The position numbers were made by a program, and so were the translations under genes. The notes beneath the pieces were generated by a model. That model saw only the letters and a program-made list of their open reading frames with translations. It made no database searches and had not been told where the DNA came from. Shown piece after piece: positions 24,496 to 37,928 of a stretch of DNA of 64,000 bases. Position 1 is the first letter of the stretch. The number at the start of each line of letters is the position of its first letter. Source of the DNA: Orbilia blumenaviensis (taxonomy: Eukaryota > Ascomycota > Orbiliomycetes > Orbiliales > Orbiliaceae); the NCBI GenBank assembly GCA_036872755.1, contig JAVHNS010000011.1, positions 186,001 through 250,000 on the forward strand, written 5' to 3'.

Positions 24496-26061
24496 CTAAT
24501 GGTAAGACCTCTCCTCATCCACAAAACTCGCGCTCACTCCAATCCTATATGAACGGCTAGGGTACGTCTTATCATACGCATCCAACCACCCTCCTCGACT
24601 CTCTGCCCCTGACTTACCAGTACACTGACCCATAACCTTACGATGAGGCGTACCCAACATCATATCCATATACCACTGACACTGAGCCTCAAAGCTACTA
24701 TGGACCCAATTATCCTTACCAGAAGTAGCCTGAAAGAAGAAATCATGTCTGATCTGCATATTCCCATTCCCCGGCTTTCTTATCTTCGAAAAGCCACCGT
24801 GACCGACGCTAAATTCTGTAATCGTCCAGGAAGCGGAGCGGACGAATTTTCCAGCGAATTTCTTCATCATTTGGCATGGTTCCCAAGTGGTTTTTCTAAA
24901 AACGCTGGTGTAAGTCGAGACCCCGGATTCGAAGCAGTGGCGGTCTTTAACCGTCCATCGTGAATTTTGGTGCATGGGGCCTTTTGGACCGTTGGGGTTT
25001 TCTTTAACGGGTTGGATGGTATATTTATCTTCGAGGTTTTGTTCGGTTTTGATAGCCTCGACGGCTTTGTTGACGTTTTCTTGGGAGTTGATGAAGAAGC
25101 AGCCAATTATCTTTTTTCCGGACTTGATTGGCTGGCCGTCGGCGCAGTTGATGGATTTGGTGGTGTATTTTGCTTTCGGATGGAGGTGCTTATTGAGGTC
25201 GCTTGGGTGGATTCTGGCATCGTAGGCGATGTAGGTGGATTCGGGACGGGGGGCAGGTTTTGTGGCGGCTGAACCGGAAGAAGTTGCTGGGCTGGGAGAA
25301 GTGATGGAGCGAGATGAAGTGATGACACGAGATGATGTGACAGAATGAGACGATGTAGTGGAGTGAGACGATGTTGGATTCATGGTATGTGATGAGCTTG
25401 ATGTAGTGGTGCGAGATGAACTTAGTGTAGTAGTACGGGATGAAGTCGATGCGACAGGAAGAGATGAGCTCGAGGTAACATGAGATGAAGTGACAGAACC
25501 AGATGAAGTAACAGGACAAGAGGTCTTAGCTGTATGGGATGAACTAGCTGTACGAGAAGAAGCGACAGAACTAGAATGGCTCGAAGTAACGGAACGGGAT
25601 GAGCTTGATGTCCCGGAATGGGAAGAAGAAGAAGAAATAGAGTTAGGATGGCTCGAAGCGACTGGAGTAGATGAAGTAACAGAACCAGAACGGCTCGAGG
25701 TGACTGAATTAAGAGAACTAGATGGGGTAGTCGAGCGAGATGAAGTGATAGAACTAGACAAGATTAAGGTGGTAGAATGAGACGAGCTCGAAGTAACCGA
25801 AGTAGACGAAGCAATGGAAGTAGAACGGCTCGCGCTCGAAATAACCGAAGTGGATGAAGTAACAGCATGAGACGAAGTAGTGCTAGTAGAGTAAGAAGAG
25901 GAAGAAGAAGAAGTAGTAGCAGCAACGGTAGTACTGGTGTGAGATGAAGTAACAGAGTGGGGTGGAGTGACCGTAGCGGGGGTTGTCTCGTAAACTAAAG
26001 CGAATGTGCTAGAGCTTAGGAATAGAAAGAAAATAAGGATCGAATTCATGATGAATATCAT
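24496..26061 (-). CDS. Secreted Ser/Thr-rich (mucin-like) protein with a conserved Cys-containing C-terminal domain
   Basis: Single exon, 521 residues. An alternative start four codons in (26049) gives the cleaner signal peptide MNSILIFFLFLSSSTFALV. Residues ~25-265 are a low-complexity Ser/Thr region built of short repeats (SVTSSR, TTSSSS), a likely O-glycosylated stalk. Residues ~270-521 form a globular part with five cysteines at about 307, 320, 376, 396 and 459, and Trp/Gly-rich stretches (KTTWEPCQMMKKFAGKFV, SFEAQCQWYMDMM). No GPI-anchor tail: the end is SASFVDEERSYH. It resembles fungal secreted surface or effector-like proteins; I do not recognise a named family. The repeat tract is likely length-variable. 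Confidence 0.72.
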   Translation of the reverse strand: MIFIMNSILIFFLFLSSSTFALVYETTPATVTPPHSVTSSHTSTTVAATTSSSSSSYSTSTTSSHAVTSSTSVISSASRSTSIASSTSVTSSSSHSTTLILSSSITSSRSTTPSSSLNSVTSSRSGSVTSSTPVASSHPNSISSSSSHSGTSSSSRSVTSSHSSSVASSRTASSSHTAKTSCPVTSSGSVTSSHVTSSSSLPVASTSSRTTTLSSSRTTTSSSSHTMNPTSSHSTTSSHSVTSSRVITSSRSITSPSPATSSGSAATKPAPRPESTYIAYDARIHPSDLNKHLHPKAKYTTKSINCADGQPIKSGKKIIGCFFINSQENVNKAVEAIKTEQNLEDKYTIQPVKENPNGPKGPMHQNSRWTVKDRHCFESGVSTYTSVFRKTTWEPCQMMKKFAGKFVRSASWTITEFSVGHGGFSKIRKPGNGNMQIRHDFFFQATSGKDNWVHSSFEAQCQWYMDMMLGTPHRKVMGQCTGKSGAESRGGWLDAYDKTYPSRSYRIGVSASFVDEERSYH

Positions 26062-27942
26062 CTTCCTTCTGTAGTCCAGAGGACTCGAGTAGTTTGAAAT
26101 TTCTTTTATACTGGTCTATATCGTTCAAGAGAGGTATTTTTATATCCGCGGTGTTTGATATGATTGATATGTTCTGGATGAAAACGTTGGCAATTGCCAA
26201 CCTCTGAAGCCTACTTATAGAGAGAACAGAGGGCTTTTCCAGGCCTACTGGAGCTAAAGACTCGCAGAAAGTGATACTAAAGGGCAATGCCTCGGATAGC
26301 TTTTAGGAACAGGATCATAAACACAAAAGCCTTGTGGTTTTGATTGATGTTGCGCAAACAGAACAGGATAACTCTCTACAAAACGGCACACTCCCGTACT
26401 CGTAAAATTATAATTACTACCAGTATGGAGCGTGTCTAATTTGAACACTAGGTAGCACTCCGCCGTAGCAAATGTCAGGTTAGAGCAATGCCACATTCAC
26501 TTCGGGTGTGCATCCGGGCACTACAGAAGGTGGGAATACGAGATGAAAGCCAGTATTTGAATCCTTCCTCAAACCTAGTTGAATGGTTAAAGAGGTGTAT
26601 TGCCCCGATAAACCTACGCCATTAGCACTACATTGCCGCATTTCTATGCGATAGCACGATATAATCTGGCGTATAACCTCAATAGGAATCCTGGCGGGTA
26701 TGAAGGGATGTTCTCGTCACGCCTGAGGAGACCCTAGTATTCTTCGAACAGACGGTCTAGAGGAGACTCCAAAGCCTCTTTATCCTTTGCACTGAAACAT
26801 AGATCACACAGCGGCACAGTTGCAGTACGAGATTCGATTAATTCAGCGCATAATGGATGAAAGTTAGCATGGCTGAGTTGAGCCTGGGTCATTAGCGAGC
26901 TCGCGGCAAAGGCAGGATGTTATTAGACGCGCTGCACCAAAAACAAAAAGTAAAAATAAAAATAAAAAAAACCGAAGCCTCCCAGACGTTCATGATAGAT
27001 TTTTAGGCTCTGAGGCTACGGGCCATCGGTACCGTAGTAAAGTTTCACTTACAGAGAGGCTAGGCTAGCTGGCTCAATTAATTGAAGGTCGAGTTTGGGA
27101 TGGAGAGTAGAAGAAGCCGGCCTGACAACCAGCCGCACGCACCATTGATTTTTCTAGGACATGTTGAAAATTTTCTCCACAATCAGCACCACCCTTAGTT
27201 GAACTGCCTAGAATATCCAGACCTTTTTCGCTGTCTGATCGAACCGGCTACCGAGTACCCAGGCTGGGTAGTCAGTTAGATAGACGACGTTGTTGCATTC
27301 CGCGCGTTGTGGCCCGATTCGGTCTTGGCACGCATCCGGCAGGTTACACGGCCTGTCCCGATGCAATGACATCCCTCGAAATCCGCGCGCGGACGGGGAC
27401 GGTCCCTTCAGACTATTGGACCCAGACTTAGTCTCGAGATAGCTACCTATCCATATATAGGTACCTAACCAGAGGAAAACTTTCATCACTTTGACTTCGC
27501 TATAGTCTAGTCAGCCAGTCAATGAGAATCGCAATAAAATATCCCCCACCATGCCCATGTTTCGGCTTAGGCCGTAACAGTTGGTTTTGGAATTTTTGAC
27601 GAAACCAAACCATGGGTGGTTTGGAGATCCGCCAAACTGAACCGAACCGCCCCATGTCGAACTCTAATTATTTTCAATTTTTCTTTTTATTTTTTTTATT
27701 GTTTTGGGTTTTAGCACTTTTTAATATACTAACTTTTCTAATATATACTCTTCTTAATAAATTTATAACAATTATTTCATCTTCTCAGCTAATTATTAAT
27801 TAAAACCAAGTTTAGTTCCAATTTTTAATTTCTTAAGACATTTATCATTATAAAACCTACCTGATTAGGTTGCTAAGCAAGTTTTCAACCAATCATCGAT
27901 TGGAATCAAGCCTGGTTCTGATTGAACCTACCAGTTAGGTCG
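26062..27942. other. Intergenic region
   Basis: 1.9 kb between the mucin-like gene start and the stop codon of the interrupted AAA gene. A 93-codon minus frame at 27489-27208 starts with a hydrophobic stretch (MMKVFLWLGTYIWIGSYL), but nothing else supports it. A short A-rich tract lies at about 26939-26971. The sequence at 27560-27660 has GGTTTTGG and CCAAACC motifs, and 27660-27850 is A+T-rich; both could be repeat relics. Confidence 0.45.
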
Positions 27943-28315
27943 TTACCATGTTTCCTCATCATCATCCACTACACCTCTGGCTGCTTCAGCCTTGAGGTTC
28001 TTCTTTTTCTTCAGTTTCGCCAGTTGCAATTCCAGCTCCAATCGCTGCACATGGTCGGCCTCGCCCTCGCTGGTATCGTCGTCAAAATCATACCCTCGGC
28101 TCTGTGCCGGACCCGCATTATACGAATTAGTCCCACGACGCACCGGTAGACGTTTCCCCGGCCGGCCGCTTTCCTGCGGCACTGGTTTGGAGAAGGGCCC
28201 TGGGTTGCTGTCTTGACGAAGCATCTCCCGCCCGGCAAGAATGCCGTACGTATCCTCTTCGTCTTGGATGCCATGAACATTGCGGATGTAGTCGTCGAAA
28301 TGGGCAGACGTCCGT
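27943..28315 (-). pseudogene. Detached C-terminal end of the AAA ATPase gene
   Basis: An open stretch of about 124 codons ending in a TAA stop, without frameshift or internal stop. It begins inside the 8 bp target duplication (28308-28315). It encodes SAHFDDYIRNVHG, a linker, a Pro/Arg-rich part, an acidic patch (FDDDTSEGE) and a terminal coiled coil (LELELQLAKLKKKKNLKAEA). It has no promoter or start of its own. Its frame matches the AAA gene at 48.1-50.9 kb once the 19.8 kb insertion is removed. Notably free of RIP-type damage despite lying directly against the A+T island. Confidence 0.88.
28308..28315. repeat. Target-site duplication ACGTCCGT, left copy
   Basis: Identical to 48073-48080; flanks the terminal inverted repeats. 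A 6 bp duplication (CGTCCG) with inverted repeats one base longer describes the same event equally well. Confidence 0.85.
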
Positions 28316-28452
28316 ACGAGGGGGTAAATGGAAGGGGGGTTGTGCCAACCATCACTAGTGGATTTTTCACTTTACAACAGCCTCAACACAAAACAAGAGG
28401 TCTCCAAAAAACAAAAAATTATTATTATATAGTTTAAAATCAGTAAATATTA
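28316..28452 (+). repeat. Left terminal inverted repeat of the outer element
   Basis: 137 bp, starting ACGAGGGGGTAAATG. It matches the reverse complement of 47936-48072 with about ten differences, mostly C/T or G/A transitions. The outer ~95 bases keep normal base composition. Confidence 0.9.
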
Positions 28453-28648
28453 AAAAAAATATATTAAAAAAAATTTGAAAATACTAATTAAAATAAAAAT
28501 TATTTATATTATTATTATAATAATATAATTTAAATTCAAAAAATTATAATATTAATAATTTTTTTTATTAATTAAAATATTTATATTTAAAAAATACAAA
28601 AATATATAAATAATTTAATAATTCTATAAAAATTAAATAATTAAATAT

Positions 28649-28653
28649 TTATA
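28649..28653. repeat. Target-site duplication TTATA, left copy (outer retrotransposon)
   Basis: Five bases directly before the LTR at 28654, repeated at 47069-47073 directly after the LTR ending at 47068. In A+T-rich DNA a chance 5-base match is possible; the exact position at both LTR edges supports it. Confidence 0.7.
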
Positions 28654-29210
28654 TGTTATATTTGTTTTGGGTATTTCCCAAATAAAAATTTCCTAAAATA
28701 GTTTAATATTTTTTAATTAATTATATTCTTAATCTAAAATATTTAGATTATTTTTTTAAAATAAATTAAATTAAATATAAAAATATTAAATAATATAATT
28801 TTTAATAAAAAAATATTAGGTTTAATAAATAAAAATAATAAATAAAATATATTAAATATTAATAAATTAATTAATAAAATTTAAAAAAAAATTTTAAAAT
28901 TGTTATTATTTAAAAGTTTTTATATATATAAATATTATTTATATAAATATAAATTATTTATAAATTTAAATATTATATATTTTAAAAAGTATTATATATA
29001 TATAATATATTAAGTTATATATAATATTTTTTATATAATTTATTTTAAAAATTATATTATTAATATAATATAATTTAATTTATTTTTTTTTAATATAATT
29101 TTCTTTTATTAAATATTTATAATAAAAATTATTTTAATATAAAAAATAATTTATAAAAATAAATTTATATTTAATATACTAAAATATATTTAATATAATT
29201 AATTATAATA
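28654..29210 (-). repeat. LTR 1 (3' LTR of outer retrotransposon)
   Basis: About 557 bp. Begins TGTTATATTTGTTTTGGG (complement of the LTR end) and ends in a fully A/T version of the TGTTACGGCC start. Heavily RIP-altered relative to LTR 2 and LTR 4. Confidence 0.82.
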
Positions 29211-29254
29211 TTATTTTTTTTTTTAAAAAAAATTTTTAAAAAAAAAATTTTTAT

Positions 29255-29259
29255 ATAAA
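29255..29259. repeat. Target-site duplication ATAAA, left copy (nested retrotransposon)
   Basis: Directly before TGTTACGGCC of LTR 2; repeated at 38489-38493 directly after the ATAACA end of LTR 3. Confidence 0.7.
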
Positions 29260-29819
29260 TGTTACGGCCAGTCATACTAGGTATGTTTTGGTGTATCAAA
29301 CATAAATCTATTTTTATAAACTATTTCTTTTATTAAAATGATTTTTATTATAAATATTTGATAAAAAAAAAATTATATTAAAAAAAAATGGGTTAAATTA
29401 TATTATATTAATAATATAATTTTTAAAATAAATTATATAAAAAGTATTATGTGTGGTTTAATGTGTTATGTATATATAATATTTTTTTAAGTATATAATA
29501 TCTAAATTTATAAATAATTTATTTTTATATAAAAAATATTTATGTATATAAGGATTTTTAAATAATAATAATTTTAAAATTTTTTTTTAGATTTTATTAA
29601 TTAATTTATTAATATTTAATATATTTTTGTTTATTATTTTTATTTATTTAAATTTAATATTTTTATATTAAAAATTATATTATTTAATATTTTTATATTT
29701 AATTTAATTTATTTTAAAAAAATAATTTAAATATTTTAGATTAAGAATATGATTAATTAAAAAATATTAAATTGTTTTAAGAATTTTTTATTTGGGAAAT
29801 ATTTGGGATAGATGTAATA
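29260..29819 (+). repeat. LTR 2 (5' LTR of nested retrotransposon)
   Basis: About 560 bp, opening TGTTACGGCCAGTCATACTA and closing near GATGTAATA. Its first ~50 bases keep G and C, unlike the rest of the island. Confidence 0.88.
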
Positions 29820-32800
29820 TTTTGATTGATTTAATTTTTAATAATAAGATAAAAATTGTATGTTAAATATTAATAAAAATAATTTTTATAATATATAAAA
29901 AATTTTTAATATTATTTATAAATTATAAAATTTAAATTTATTTAATATAAAAATTAATTTTTTAATTACAACACTAATAAAAAAAGAAATATAAATTAAT
30001 AAAACAATTTTAAAACAAACCATCTTATTTTAATTAAAACTAATTTTTAATATAAAATAAATACAAATTATATAAATTAATAATTTATTTAAATAAAAAA
30101 ATATTAAATATATCAATATTATAATTAACATAAAATTAACAATCAATTTTTTCATAAAACATAAATAAATATTTAGCAAAATTATAAATCTTTTAAATAC
30201 AATAACCAATACTTAAAAATAATTTTGATTTAAAAACAAAATCAAAAAAAAAAATATAAAATCTACACCAAAACAAATTATTATAAATTTTTAAAAAAAA
30301 TTAAAAATTTTAAAAAAAAAATTTATAAAAAAATATAATAAAAAATAAGTAGAATTTAATAAAAAAAAATAAAATTTTAAAAATATAAAAATTAAATTTA
30401 ATAAAAAAAAAATTAAAATTAATATTAATAAAATATTATAAATTAAAAATTTAATAAAATATTTTAATAAATTAAAAAAATTTAATTATTTTTTTCATTA
30501 ATTCCTTATTTACTTCAAAATTTAAATTAATAAATTTCCTAACAATTATTATAAAATTATTTTTATTAAAATATATTTAAAAAATTTAATTTTTTAAATA
30601 TTTATTAACTACAATATTTATTATTTAAAATATAAAAATAAATTTAATTTAATTATTAAAAAATTAATAATTAACTTCAAAACCTTTACTATTTTTTTTT
30701 AATAATAATATAAATAAAATAATAAAATTAATTAAATAAAAAAAAAATTTAATAATATAAAATAAATTAATTTAATATAAAAATATTTTAATAAATTTAA
30801 TTAAATTATATTTTTTATAAAATAAAATAAATTTAATATTTATTATAAAATTAAAAAAAAACTTAAATATAATTTTAAATTTTAAATTTTATTTAAAAAA
30901 CAATAATATAAATTTATAAATTATATAAATATATAAAAAATAATTATTAAAATTAATAATATTATATAAAGAAATAAAAATAGGAAAAAATCTAACCACC
31001 ACTATAATAAATTAAAATTTAAAAATAAAGAAAAAAATTTTATTTAAAATAAAAATTATAATTATAAAAAAAATAAAAATTAATATAAAAATAAAAATAG
31101 AAATTTTATTTTAAATAAAATCTTTAATCTAATTTTTATAAATTTTAATATAATTTAATATAATTATTTATATAATAAAAAATTTAAAAAACTAAAATTT
31201 AATAATTTTATTTATTATAATTATAATAAATTTAAATATATTGTTAAAAATTATAAAAAATTATAATAAAATAATATATTTTAATAATATAGAAATATTA
31301 AATTTATAAATATTAATTTTTTATCATTATTTACTATAAAAAAAATTTAAATAATATATTAATTTATTTTTTAAAAAATTAAATAATTTTAATAATAAAT
31401 TTTTAAATAAATTTTAAATTATTTAATTATTTTTAATTAATTTATGAATATTTTTAAATTTATTATTTAAAAAAAAAAGATTGGATTTAAAATTATTTTA
31501 ATTATTTATAATTTAATTTTTTAAAAATATTATTAATTTTAAAATAATTTAATATTTAAAATTTATTTAAATTATAAAAAATATTTTAATAAAGAATTTT
31601 TTTAAGAATATATATTTAAAAAAATTTATTATATTTATTTAATTTATATTAATTTTATATTATAAAATTTTAAAATTTATTTATAATTTATTAATATAAT
31701 AAAAAATTTTTTTATTAAAATAAATTTATTATTTATTTATAATTAAATTTTTTATAAATAAAAAAATTTTTTTATAAAATATTTAAATAATAAAAAAAAA
31801 ATTTATAAAAAATTTTTTTTAATTTTTTAATTATATTTTATAAAAATTAAAATAATAATAAAATTTTTATTTTTAAAATTTATATTAATAATATAATTTT
31901 TATAAAATTTAAAAAAAAATAAATTTAATATATAAATTATTAAAAAAGAATTTATAATTAATATAAAAATTATAATTATATAATTTAAAGTTAATTAAAT
32001 TATAAATATTTAAATTATTATATTACTTTTATTATTAAATATATTAAATATAAATATATTAAAAATTAAAAATAATTTTTTTTTAAAAAATATTAAAATA
32101 TTTTTTTTTATATTAATAATAATTTTTATAAAATTAATTTTATAAAAGATTAAAAAATTTATTATAAAAAAATTAAAGATATTAATTTTTTAATAATTTA
32201 TAAATGAATAAATAAAATTAAATATTTAAAATAAAAATATTAAAAAAATTTTTTAATTTATTATTTTTGTGAAAATTAATTTTTTAATATAAAATTATAT
32301 AATTATGTTTTTTATTTTTGTAATTTTTATTATAATAGTTAAAACCTTTATATTGGAAATTTTAATTATATTTAAATTATTTTTTATAATAATAATTGGT
32401 TTTTTAAATGTTGGAAATATTTTTATTAATATTTTTTTTTTATTGTTATTTAATGATTTATTTATTAGAATATATGTGTTATTATATTTAATATTAATTT
32501 TAAAAAAGAAATTAATGAATATTATTAAAAAAATAAATATTATTTTATTATTAATATTAAATATATTATTAAATATAATTTAATTAAAAAAATAAATTAA
32601 AAATATTAATTTTATAATAAATTAATTATATATTTATTTTATAAAAAATATAATTTTTATATTAATTATATTTAAAAATATATTATTTTTACTAAAAATT
32701 TTTATATATTAAAAATTAAATTTAATATATAAAATATAAAATGATAATATATGTATTATTAAAATTTTATTTTTAATAATTAATTTAATTTTTAATATTA

Positions 32801-35800
32801 TTTTTAAAAATTTTATTTAAATAATAAATAAAATAATTTTATTTTATTTTATTATTAATTAAAAATTTTTAATTTTAAATAAAAATATTTTAAAAAAAAT
32901 TTAATAAATATTAATATATTAATCTAATTAAATTTAATAATATTTATAAAAAAATAAATATGGAAAAAAAAAATTAAATAAATTTTAGAATTTAATATTA
33001 TTTAAAAAATTTAAATTATATATTATTAAAAATAGATTATTTAAATAATTTTTTTTATAATTAATTAAAAATTATTTTTTTTTATTAATTAATATTAACA
33101 AAAATTTTAATATATTTTTATTAAATTATAAAATAAAAAATTTATTTATTTATTTTAAAATTATTAAATAATTTAATTTATTTTATATTTAAAAATTTTA
33201 AAAAATATATATTATTATTTTTAATAATAATTTTTTTAAAATAATTATTTATAAAATTATTTTTATATTTTTTATAAATAAATATTTAAAAATAATTATA
33301 ATAAATATTTTAAAAATTTTTTATAAATTAATTTTTAAATTTTTTTAATTAAAAAAATATAATTTAAATATTAATTAAAAAATTTATTATTTTAAATTTT
33401 TAAAATATAATTATAAAAAAATTTATTTTAAAATTTAATTAAATAATTAATTTTTAAAAAAAGTTTATTATTAACTTATTTAATATATATTATAAAAAAA
33501 AATTAATAATTATTTTTAAAATAAATTTTATTTTATAAAATATATTTTTTTTAAAATATAAAAAATTAATAAAAAAAAAAAAAAAATTTTAAATTAAATT
33601 TTTAAAAATAATAAATTAATTTTTTAATTTTAAATAAACAAAATCTCTTACTAAAAATTAATTAATTTATATATTATATTTTTTTAAAAAAAGAAATTTA
33701 ATTAAAATTTTTATTTATATATATATATATAAAAAAAGAAATTATAATTTTATAAAATATATTAATAAAAATTTTTATAATAAATTTATTTAATTTTTTA
33801 ATTTATTTATAAAATATTTTATATTATTTATATTAAAATTTAATAAAAAATTATAAATATATATTAATTATAAAAATTTAAATAATATTATAATTAAAAA
33901 TACTAAATTTTTATTATTAATAAATAAATTTTTTAATTATTTAATAAATATAAATTATTTTATTAAATTAAATATTATTAATATTTATTATAATATTAAG
34001 ATAAATTTAAAAAAAAAATAAAAAATAATTTTTTAATATTATTATAATTTATTTAAATATTTAATTATATTATTTAAATTAATTAATATATTAATTTTTT
34101 TTTAAATTTTTATAAATTATATATTTTAAAAATATATAAATATTATTTATATTATTTATTTAAATAATATTTTAATTTTTAATAAAATATTAAAAAAATA
34201 TAAAAAAAATATTAATATAATATTAAAATTTTTTTAAAACTATAATTTATATATAATATTAAATAAATCAAAATTTATTATTATTAAATATAAATTCTTA
34301 AAAATCATAATTATCTTAAATAAAATTAAAATAAATTTAAAAAAAATTTAAATTATTCAAAATTAATTTTTTTTTAAAAATATTAAAAAAATATAATTAT
34401 TTTTTAAATTTTATAATTATTATTAATAATTTATTTAAAAATATAATTTTATATTAATAATATTTTTTAAATTTATTAAAAAATAATTAAAATTTAAAAT
34501 AATACTTAAAAAATTTAAATTTTTAAAACTTTTAAAAAATTTTTTATTTTTATTTTTATTTTTAAATTTTATAATTTAAAATTATTTATTAAAATTAAAA
34601 TTAATATTTTTATAATAATATTAAAAATTTATTTATTTTAATTTTATAAAAATAAATAATAATATTTTATTATTTATATTTTTTATAAATTTAATATAAT
34701 ATAATTATAATATATTATTTATAATAAAAAATTAATAATTATTATAAAAACATATCAAAAATAATATATTTATTTTTAAAATAAAAAATTTTTTATTATT
34801 TTATTTAATTATAAAAATCTTATTTATTTTTTAATTATAAAAAAATTTAATAAATAATAAATTTAATAATAAAAATTTTTTAATAAATATAATATAAAAA
34901 TAATATATTTTAAAAAAAAAAAAATATTTTTATAAATATAATAAATAAAAAATTAAATTTTATTAAAAACATTAAACCTAATAAAAAAATAATTTTTAAA
35001 TATAATAATATTAAAAATTAAATTTTTATTAATAAATTTTTAAATTTAATAAAATATAATATCAAAAATAATTTTTAATAAAAAGTTTTTAAAATTTATA
35101 AATAAAATTTTATTATATAATAAATTTTAAAAAAAAAAAATATATTTTTTTATTTTAAATTAATTAATAAAATTATTATATTTTAAAATTTATTTTATAT
35201 TTTAATTAAAAAACTTTAAAAAAATTTATTTTTTTATATTATAATTATTTAATTTATAATTATTTAAAAATTAATTATATTTAAAAGTTTATTATAAAAA
35301 TTTATTTTTGATTTTAAATAAAAAAGTAAATTAAAAAATATATTAAAATTTACAATCTTTATTATAAAAATAAACTTAATTAATATAAATTTTATAAAAC
35401 TCTTTAACTATATAATATACCAAATATATTTTTTAAAATTATTATTTATAATTTTATATAAAAAATACTTTTAATATAAAATTTCCTCACTAATAAACTA
35501 TATAACAAAATATTAATTATTATAAATAAATTAATAAAAATTATTATTTTTATTTTATAAAATAATTAATAGGGAATTAAAAAATTATAATAAATTTATT
35601 ATAATTATATTTTTTTTAAATATAAAATTTAATAAAAATATATTTTTAATTGTAATTTTTTTTTTATAAATAAATATTAATAATTAATTATAAATTAAAT
35701 TAATATTAAATTAAATATTATAATTAAAAATTATATTTAAATAAATAAAATTTTTAAAAAATTTATTTAAATTTTTAAAATTTATTTTTAAAATTTTTTT

Positions 35801-37928
35801 AATTATATTTAAAATAATTAGATATTTTTTTTATTTATAATAAAATTTATTTATAATATTTTTTAATATTTGATTATTAAATATATTTTATATAAAATAT
35901 TAAGAAAATGGATATTTAAAATTATTTTTTTTTTTTTTATATTAAAAGAAATTATTTTTAAAGTTGAAAAATATATAAAATTAATAAAAAATGTTTATAA
36001 TATTTTTATAAAAAATTTTTAATTTTTATAAGAAAAAATAAATTATTATTATAATAAATAATAAAAAAAAGTTTTAAATTTTAAAAAAAAAAATAAAATA
36101 TATTTGTTTATATGAAATTTGAAAATTAAATACTTTAATAAAAAATTTAATTTTTAAAAATTTAATTTATATATAATTAAAAAAAAATTTAAAAAATATT
36201 ATTTTAAACTTAATATATTTAAATTAATATAAATATACAAAATATTTTATATTTTAATTTTAAAAAAAATTTTTTTAAAACTTAAAAAAAATTTAAACAA
36301 AATTAAAATTAAATATAATAATTATATAAAATATAAAATTAAAAAAATTTTTAATAAATTTAATAATAATAATAAATATTTTATTTATTAAATTATTTTT
36401 TATAAATTAAAAAATAATTTTTAATAATTAAAAAAAAATATTTTATTATAGATTATATAGAATTATTTTAAAAATAAAAATTTATTTTATTAATTTAATA
36501 TTTTTATATTTAAATAAAAATAAAAAAAATTTAAAAAAAATAAAAATTAATATATTTTGTAAATTTTTAATTTATAAAAATATGGTTTTTTTATTTAATT
36601 AATTTTTATATTTATGAATTTTTTTTATAAATATTTATTTTTATAGATATATAATTTGAATAGATATTTATAATATTATTTATTTAATTATTTTTTAATT
36701 TTTTTTAAATATTTTATTTTTTTAATTAATAGAATTTTATATTTTAAAAGTGTTAATAAATAATTATATAAAAATTATATTAATAAAGTAATATTATGAA
36801 TTATTAAAGTTAATGATTTAATATAAATTATAGTAAGATAATAAAATATGATTTGATTTAAAGATAAAAAGTTATAAATATATGATAGGAAATTAGTTAA
36901 GTTTTAGATAATACTTTAAAGAAAATTTTTTATGGAAAATATAAAATAATTTTTATTTTATTTAATAAAAAAATTTATTATATTTATTAAAATATTGTAA
37001 AAAAAATTAAGTATTTTATTAAATATTGATGAATTTTTATTAGTTTTTTTTTTAATGATTGGATTATTTTTAAATATTATATTATTTTTTATAATTTTTT
37101 ATTTTTTATAAAAAAAAAATTTTTGATATTTTTGTGTAATTATTAAAATTTTAGTAAATTAATATTTTAATTTAGTTATAATAATGTTAAATTTAATTAA
37201 AAATTTTATAAGTTTTATTTAACTTTTAATAATTTTTTAATATATTATTTTATATTGAGTAAAAGTTTTTTTTAATTTTTTAAATTTTTTATTTTAAATT
37301 TTTGTAATATAATTTATTAAAAATTTTAAATTAAAAATATTTTATAGAGTGGAGAAAAATAAAAATTATTTATAAAAAATTGTATTATATTTTTTTATTT
37401 TATTTTATTTATGATAGATTTTATATTTGATATTTTTTTTTAATATAATGTAAATATAATTATTTATAATATAATATAAATATAAAATTATAATTTTTAA
37501 ATTTTTTGATTTAAATTATTTAAAAAAAATAATTTTTTTTTATTTTATTTAAATATAATTTTTTAATTTTTTTTTAAATTTTTAAATTATATTTTATTGT
37601 ATGATTAAAATAAAAAATTTAATATTTATTTATATATATAAAAAAATATTTTATAATTTAAATTTTAAAATTTAATTATAATATAAATTATAATTATTTA
37701 TATTTAATTTTATTTATATAAATATATAATATAATTATAAAAAATTATATTTTTAAATATATAATTTTTTATATATAAATTTCTTTTAAATAATTTTTTT
37801 ATATAATAGAATTTTATAAATAAATTTTGTATAAAAATTTTTTATTTAATTTTATTATATTTTTTATATATAAAAAGATTTTGTATAAAAATTTTTTTTT
37901 TAAAAGTTTTTTTTAAAAAAAAAAATAA

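Noticed and set aside
27208..27489. Possible small secreted protein (minus strand)
   Set aside because: Only the hydrophobic start supports it; the remainder has no pattern, and the region shows repeat-like features.
28314..28317. TA target duplication (Tc1-mariner type) at the outer junction
   Set aside because: A TA-only duplication would leave the AAA gene out of frame after removal and would make the matching 8 bp on both sides a coincidence.
32305..32583. 92-codon open frame in the A+T island
   Set aside because: Composed almost only of Ile, Leu, Phe, Asn and Lys in A/T-only sequence; it aligns with degraded internal retrotransposon sequence of the other copy (about 43745-44023, reverse complement).
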